DNA of 36,380 nucleotides. Origin: Andreprevotia sp. IGB-42 (GTDB lineage Bacteria; Pseudomonadota; Gammaproteobacteria; Burkholderiales; Chitinibacteraceae). A program made the position numbers and the translations under genes. Where the stretch lies: positions 1-36,380 of the forward strand of contig NZ_WXTX01000024.1 of assembly GCF_009848685.1 (NCBI RefSeq), in the 5' to 3' direction. Positions 33,630 to 36,380 of this stretch are shown piece after piece. Position 1 is the stretch's first letter; every line of letters starts with the position of its first letter. The notes beneath the pieces are model-generated. The model saw only the letters and a list, made by a program, of their open reading frames with translations. It searched no databases and was not told where the DNA came from.

Positions 33630-34754
33630 ATGACACCCTCCCGTTCCTGGGCCATTGCGGCCATCCGTACCATCGAAGCGGATTTCAACCGCTCTGCCGA
33701 TACGCACCTGATCCCGCTCGATCTGCCGGCATTTCCCGGCATCGATGTCTATCTGAAAGATGAATCGAGCCATCCCACCGGCAGCCTCAAGCACCGGCTG
33801 GCGCGCTCCTTGTTCCTGTACGCACTGGCCAATGGCTGGCTGCACGCGCGCAGCACGGTGATCGAAGCGTCCAGCGGCTCCACCGCCATATCGGAAGCCT
33901 ATTTCGCCCGCCTGCTGGGCCTGCCCTTCATCGCGGTGATGCCGGCCACCGTCAGCCCCGACAAGATTGCCGCCATCGAGTTTTATGGCGGCGGCTGCCA
34001 CCTGGTGCAGGACCCCACCACGATCTACAGCGAATCGGAACGCCTGGCGCGCGCTACCCGCGGCCATTTCATGGATCAGTTCACCTATGCCGAGCGCGCC
34101 ACTGACTGGCGTGCCAACAACAATATTGCTGAATCCATTTTCAAGCAGATGGAGCTGGAGCAATACCCGCAGCCAGCATGGATCGTCGCCTCCGCCGGCA
34201 CCGGCGGCACCACAGCTACGCTGGGCCGCTATGTGCGCTATCGCCGCCATGGCACGCGCATCGCCTGTGTAGACCCGGAAAACTCGGTGTTCTTCGATTT
34301 TTATGCCGCGGTTGCCAATGGCGCACTGCCGCAGGATGTACGCGGCCATTTCAACCTCGATTGTGGCTCGCGCATCGAGGGCATCGGCCGGCCGAGGGTG
34401 GAGGCATCGTTCCTGCCCAGCGTGATCGATACCATGTTCAAGGTGCCCGATGCATTATCGATTGGCGCCATGCGCTGGCTGGCCAGCAAGCTCGGCCGCC
34501 GCGTGGGCGGCTCTACCGGCTCCAACCTGGTCGGCGTGCTGGCGCTTGCACATGCGATGCACACCGCTGGTGAGCAAGGCAGTATCGTCACTCTGCTGTG
34601 CGATAGCGGGGATCGCTATGGGCATTCGTATTACAACGATGCATGGCTGGCAGAACGGGGGCTGGATGTGGCGACGGCACAGGCGCAGATTGCGGCGTGT
34701 GCGGAGAGTGGTGCCGCGTTGCCACGGTCTGTGCAGCATGCCCCGCAATCGTAA
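33630..34754 (+). CDS. PLP-dependent cysteine-synthase-family protein (Cds1-like)
   Basis: A 374-residue cytoplasmic enzyme of the tryptophan-synthase-beta/cysteine-synthase fold. [31 protein letters not shown] contains the PLP lysine (GSLKHRLA), [13 protein letters not shown] is the substrate loop, and [17 protein letters not shown] is the phosphate-binding glycine loop. These features and the [11 protein letters not shown] signature resemble Cds1-type L-cysteine desulfhydrases, which release hydrogen sulfide from cysteine; the exact reaction is inferred. The ATG at 33630 is chosen as the family-like start; no Shine-Dalgarno is evident and the palindromic element lies just upstream, so expression signals may be within it. 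Confidence 0.88.
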   Translation: MTPSRSWAIAAIRTIEADFNRSADTHLIPLDLPAFPGIDVYLKDESSHPTGSLKHRLARSLFLYALANGWLHARSTVIEASSGSTAISEAYFARLLGLPFIAVMPATVSPDKIAAIEFYGGGCHLVQDPTTIYSESERLARATRGHFMDQFTYAERATDWRANNNIAESIFKQMELEQYPQPAWIVASAGTGGTTATLGRYVRYRRHGTRIACVDPENSVFFDFYAAVANGALPQDVRGHFNLDCGSRIEGIGRPRVEASFLPSVIDTMFKVPDALSIGAMRWLASKLGRRVGGSTGSNLVGVLALAHAMHTAGEQGSIVTLLCDSGDRYGHSYYNDAWLAERGLDVATAQAQIAACAESGAALPRSVQHAPQS

Positions 34755-34789
34755 TAAGCTGCGGCTTTTACTGGCAGCGGGATGATGGA

Positions 34790-35149
34790 ATGAATCTGAG
34801 ATACCGGATTTTTGCCGCCTGCCGGCGGCTGGGGCTGATGCGAAGTGGCCCCCATTGCCCACCGCATATCGAGCGGGCGTTGCTCGATGTTCTGTACTAC
34901 ACATTGCTGTTTATCCGGCATTGCGAGAATCTCAGGGTGGCACAGGTTGCCGCCAGCCATGTGCATAATATTCCGGACCTGATCAGCAATTACTCGGTAG
35001 AGAAACTTGCATTGCGCTACAGCGACAGGAACCATCTGATCCGGGTTGCTGGAGAGGAGCGTTACGAGATTGATATGGTCCTAAATGCGTGGAACGATAC
35101 TGGCATAATGATCGAAGCGGAAATTGGCCGGTTGCACCGGAGTTTATAG
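34790..35149 (+). CDS. Hypothetical 119-residue protein
   Basis: Not recognised. The product is mostly helical by eye, with a basic N-terminus (MNLRYRIFAACRRLGLMR), HIERALLDVLYYTLLFIRHCENLRVAQVAASHVHNIPDLISNY in the middle, and an acidic C-terminal half. No membrane segment or signal peptide is convincing. It starts 36 bases after the PLP-enzyme gene; GATGGA just before the ATG is a poor ribosome binding site. The preceding frame from 34643 overlaps the PLP gene and is dismissed. It sits at the edge of an AT-richer stretch, so it may belong to an acquired segment. Confidence 0.6.
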   Translation: MNLRYRIFAACRRLGLMRSGPHCPPHIERALLDVLYYTLLFIRHCENLRVAQVAASHVHNIPDLISNYSVEKLALRYSDRNHLIRVAGEERYEIDMVLNAWNDTGIMIEAEIGRLHRSL

Positions 35150-35320
35150 TATTTGCCGATAAAGGGCTTTCTTGACTTAATACTGGTTTTTGAAGTTTTA
35201 GTGGATTGTCCTGTTTGCGAAATGCCAGGTTTGGGGATTTAGCGCCGGTGGATGGGTAAAGTGGTGTATCGCTTGAGTTTATGCCTTTTGCATCTCAATA
35301 ACATATTTTTATGAGATTTA

Positions 35321-35821
35321 ATGAAGTTGAATAATAAGTTAGGTGATCAACAATATGGGTTGCTCGGATATTCTTGTGTTTCTCGTCCACGGTGCACTCA
35401 AGATCATCCCGATGCGCCGCTTATGTATGCTATTGGCTATGCATTGGATTCAAGTGCGGGGTTGGATTTTTATTTGAGGGCTATCTTCCCACCCTATCCT
35501 GAAAACTCCCCGGGTGGAGGTGATCCAGGCTGGCTTTGGTACTATGATAAAACTGCCGGGGTCTCTGGTTTGGTTACTGTTGAAATTGATGATGTAGTTG
35601 CACCACCAAGTGGCATGTGGAATGAGTACTCGAATGAAAAAATCAGGTATGAGATTCGTGCAGCATTGAATAACTTGGTAGTGCGCAGTCCTGAGAGGTT
35701 AAAGGAGGTTGGAGTTGTAATAGATCAATTTGATTTGTTTAAAGTGATGGCTTTTGAAGGGTTGGTGCCTATTGCTGATTGGGATGGGGGTTTGCCATGC
35801 GGTGAAATCATTAATTCATGA
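35321..35821 (+). CDS. Hypothetical acidic 166-residue protein in an AT-rich segment
   Basis: Not recognised. It is a soluble, acidic protein with many aromatic residues and a Gly/Pro-rich middle (PPYPENSPGGGDPGWLWYY), no signal peptide and no membrane segment. Codon use (frequent AAT, TTG, TAT, GTT) differs clearly from the GC-rich neighbours, suggesting recent transfer. A size of about 150-170 residues, acidity and orphan status in an AT-rich pocket are common in immunity proteins of contact-dependent or polymorphic toxin systems, but no toxin gene is visible in the window, so this is only a possibility. No clear Shine-Dalgarno is seen. The bases 35150-35320 upstream are AT-rich without a recognisable signal. 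Confidence 0.65.
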   Translation: MKLNNKLGDQQYGLLGYSCVSRPRCTQDHPDAPLMYAIGYALDSSAGLDFYLRAIFPPYPENSPGGGDPGWLWYYDKTAGVSGLVTVEIDDVVAPPSGMWNEYSNEKIRYEIRAALNNLVVRSPERLKEVGVVIDQFDLFKVMAFEGLVPIADWDGGLPCGEIINS

Positions 35822-36057
35822 TGATTCGAAGGGCGGAGATTGATGTGGGTGTGGTCAAATTTTATGTTTCAGGTTTCAATTCAGCCCATTAAGTGGATGC
35901 CACGATGCCATATCGCGTCTATGCCTGATGTTGGGGGCCATCCCTGATTGGCTTCATTCGCTGGCGTAATAAGGGAATGCGTTTCCACACATGGTATTGT
36001 GCTGCCTGCGTGTGGCAAGGGGCTGACCAGCGCCACGGCCACACGCGTTAGGCCGGA
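35822..36057. other. Transition from AT-rich to GC-rich sequence, no gene seen
   Basis: Composition changes back to GC-rich near 35940-36050. No coding region, terminator or repeat was recognised. Confidence 0.3.
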
Positions 36058-36380
36058 TCAGCCGCTAAACACCGTATCCTTGCAAATCAGCTTTTCACCA
36101 GCCTTGAAAGCGATCACGTTGGTGCCGCCGGGTTGCACCAGCCAGATGGTTTCACCCGCACTGCCCGCTTGTGCGGTGTAGCTGCGTTTCTTGCCCGGCT
36201 GTGCATAGCCGAATACCTGGCTGACCGGCTTGCCATTGACGGTGCAGGTGGTGACCAGGTCTCCGCCTTCCGGGCTTGCGGCGACGAAGCGCAAGGTGCG
36301 GGCTGCGGATGCAGCTTGTCGCACATCGACCACGCGCTGGATGCCGTTGCCCGCGTTGGCCGTGGGAATTAGGGGACAGA
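36058..36380 (-). CDS. Small probably secreted protein, 5' end outside the window
   Basis: The minus-strand frame is open from the window edge to the stop at 36060-36058, giving at least 107 residues. The first visible residues, CPLIPTANAG, look like the end of a signal peptide, with the mature part beginning near NGIQRVVDVRQAASAARTLRFVAAS. Two cysteines (TTCTVNG and LICKDTV) could form a disulfide in a beta-rich fold. No family was recognised. A GTG within the frame at 36333 could start a 91-residue form, but the upstream residues argue for a longer exported protein. Confidence 0.55.
   Translation of the reverse strand, partial: CPLIPTANAGNGIQRVVDVRQAASAARTLRFVAASPEGGDLVTTCTVNGKPVSQVFGYAQPGKKRSYTAQAGSAGETIWLVQPGGTNVIAFKAGEKLICKDTVFSG

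Overview
The window looks like a chromosomal segment of a GC-rich, chitin-degrading betaproteobacterium. The housekeeping order exbB-exbD-lpxK-Trm112-kdsB-adk with xseA divergent fits betaproteobacteria. The density of chitin-directed secreted proteins (five CBM5/12-type modules on three exoproteins) suggests the Neisseriales/Chitinibacteraceae group. That placement is inferred from gene content, not from a search. No rRNA, tRNA, CRISPR array, transposase or phage gene was recognised.

Left part (1-2475): a gene-poor stretch with two factor-independent terminators, a pair of overlapping tiny genes for disordered proteins (439-800, minus), the decayed remains of a formylglycine-generating-enzyme-type gene (982-1490), and a LuxR-type regulator (1632-2414).

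Sugar and chitin block (2496-11946): a secreted lysozyme-fold protein with RTX-like, InlB-like and chitin-binding parts. Next comes a minus-strand operon of an RbsB/RbsA/RbsC-type ABC importer followed by a cytoplasmic GH3 N-acetylhexosaminidase. Divergent from it is an orphan family-1 solute-binding protein. The simplest reading is uptake of N-acetylglucosamine-type sugars or short chito-oligosaccharides and intracellular cleavage. The 410-base divergent control region holds two recognisable promoters and a perfect inverted repeat.

Middle (11989-25483): an HD-GYP protein, a Sel1-repeat protein coupled to a CpdB-type nucleotidase lipoprotein, a small DUF4177-like protein, a secreted CE4 polysaccharide (chitin) deacetylase with two chitin-binding modules, a LysR regulator divergent from a TDT/SLAC1-type transporter, Mug DNA glycosylase, a DUF1345 membrane protein, a small zinc-ribbon protein, an alpha/beta hydrolase, a YaiI/DUF188 protein and PdxJ.

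Housekeeping block (25635-31274): adk, kdsB, a Trm112-like protein, lpxK, exbD and exbB on minus, and xseA on plus. Right part (31275-36380): a secreted GH18 chitinase with two chitin-binding modules, a palindromic intergenic element, a Cds1-like PLP enzyme, two orphan hypothetical genes (the second clearly AT-richer than the rest), and the 3' part of a small, probably secreted protein cut by the window edge.

The most useful new leads are a 19-base element shared (17 of 19 positions) by the upstream regions of the CE4 deacetylase and GH18 chitinase genes, the lysozyme/RTX/InlB/chitin-binding architecture, the coupled microprotein pair, and the relic of an FGE-type gene whose core has been deleted.
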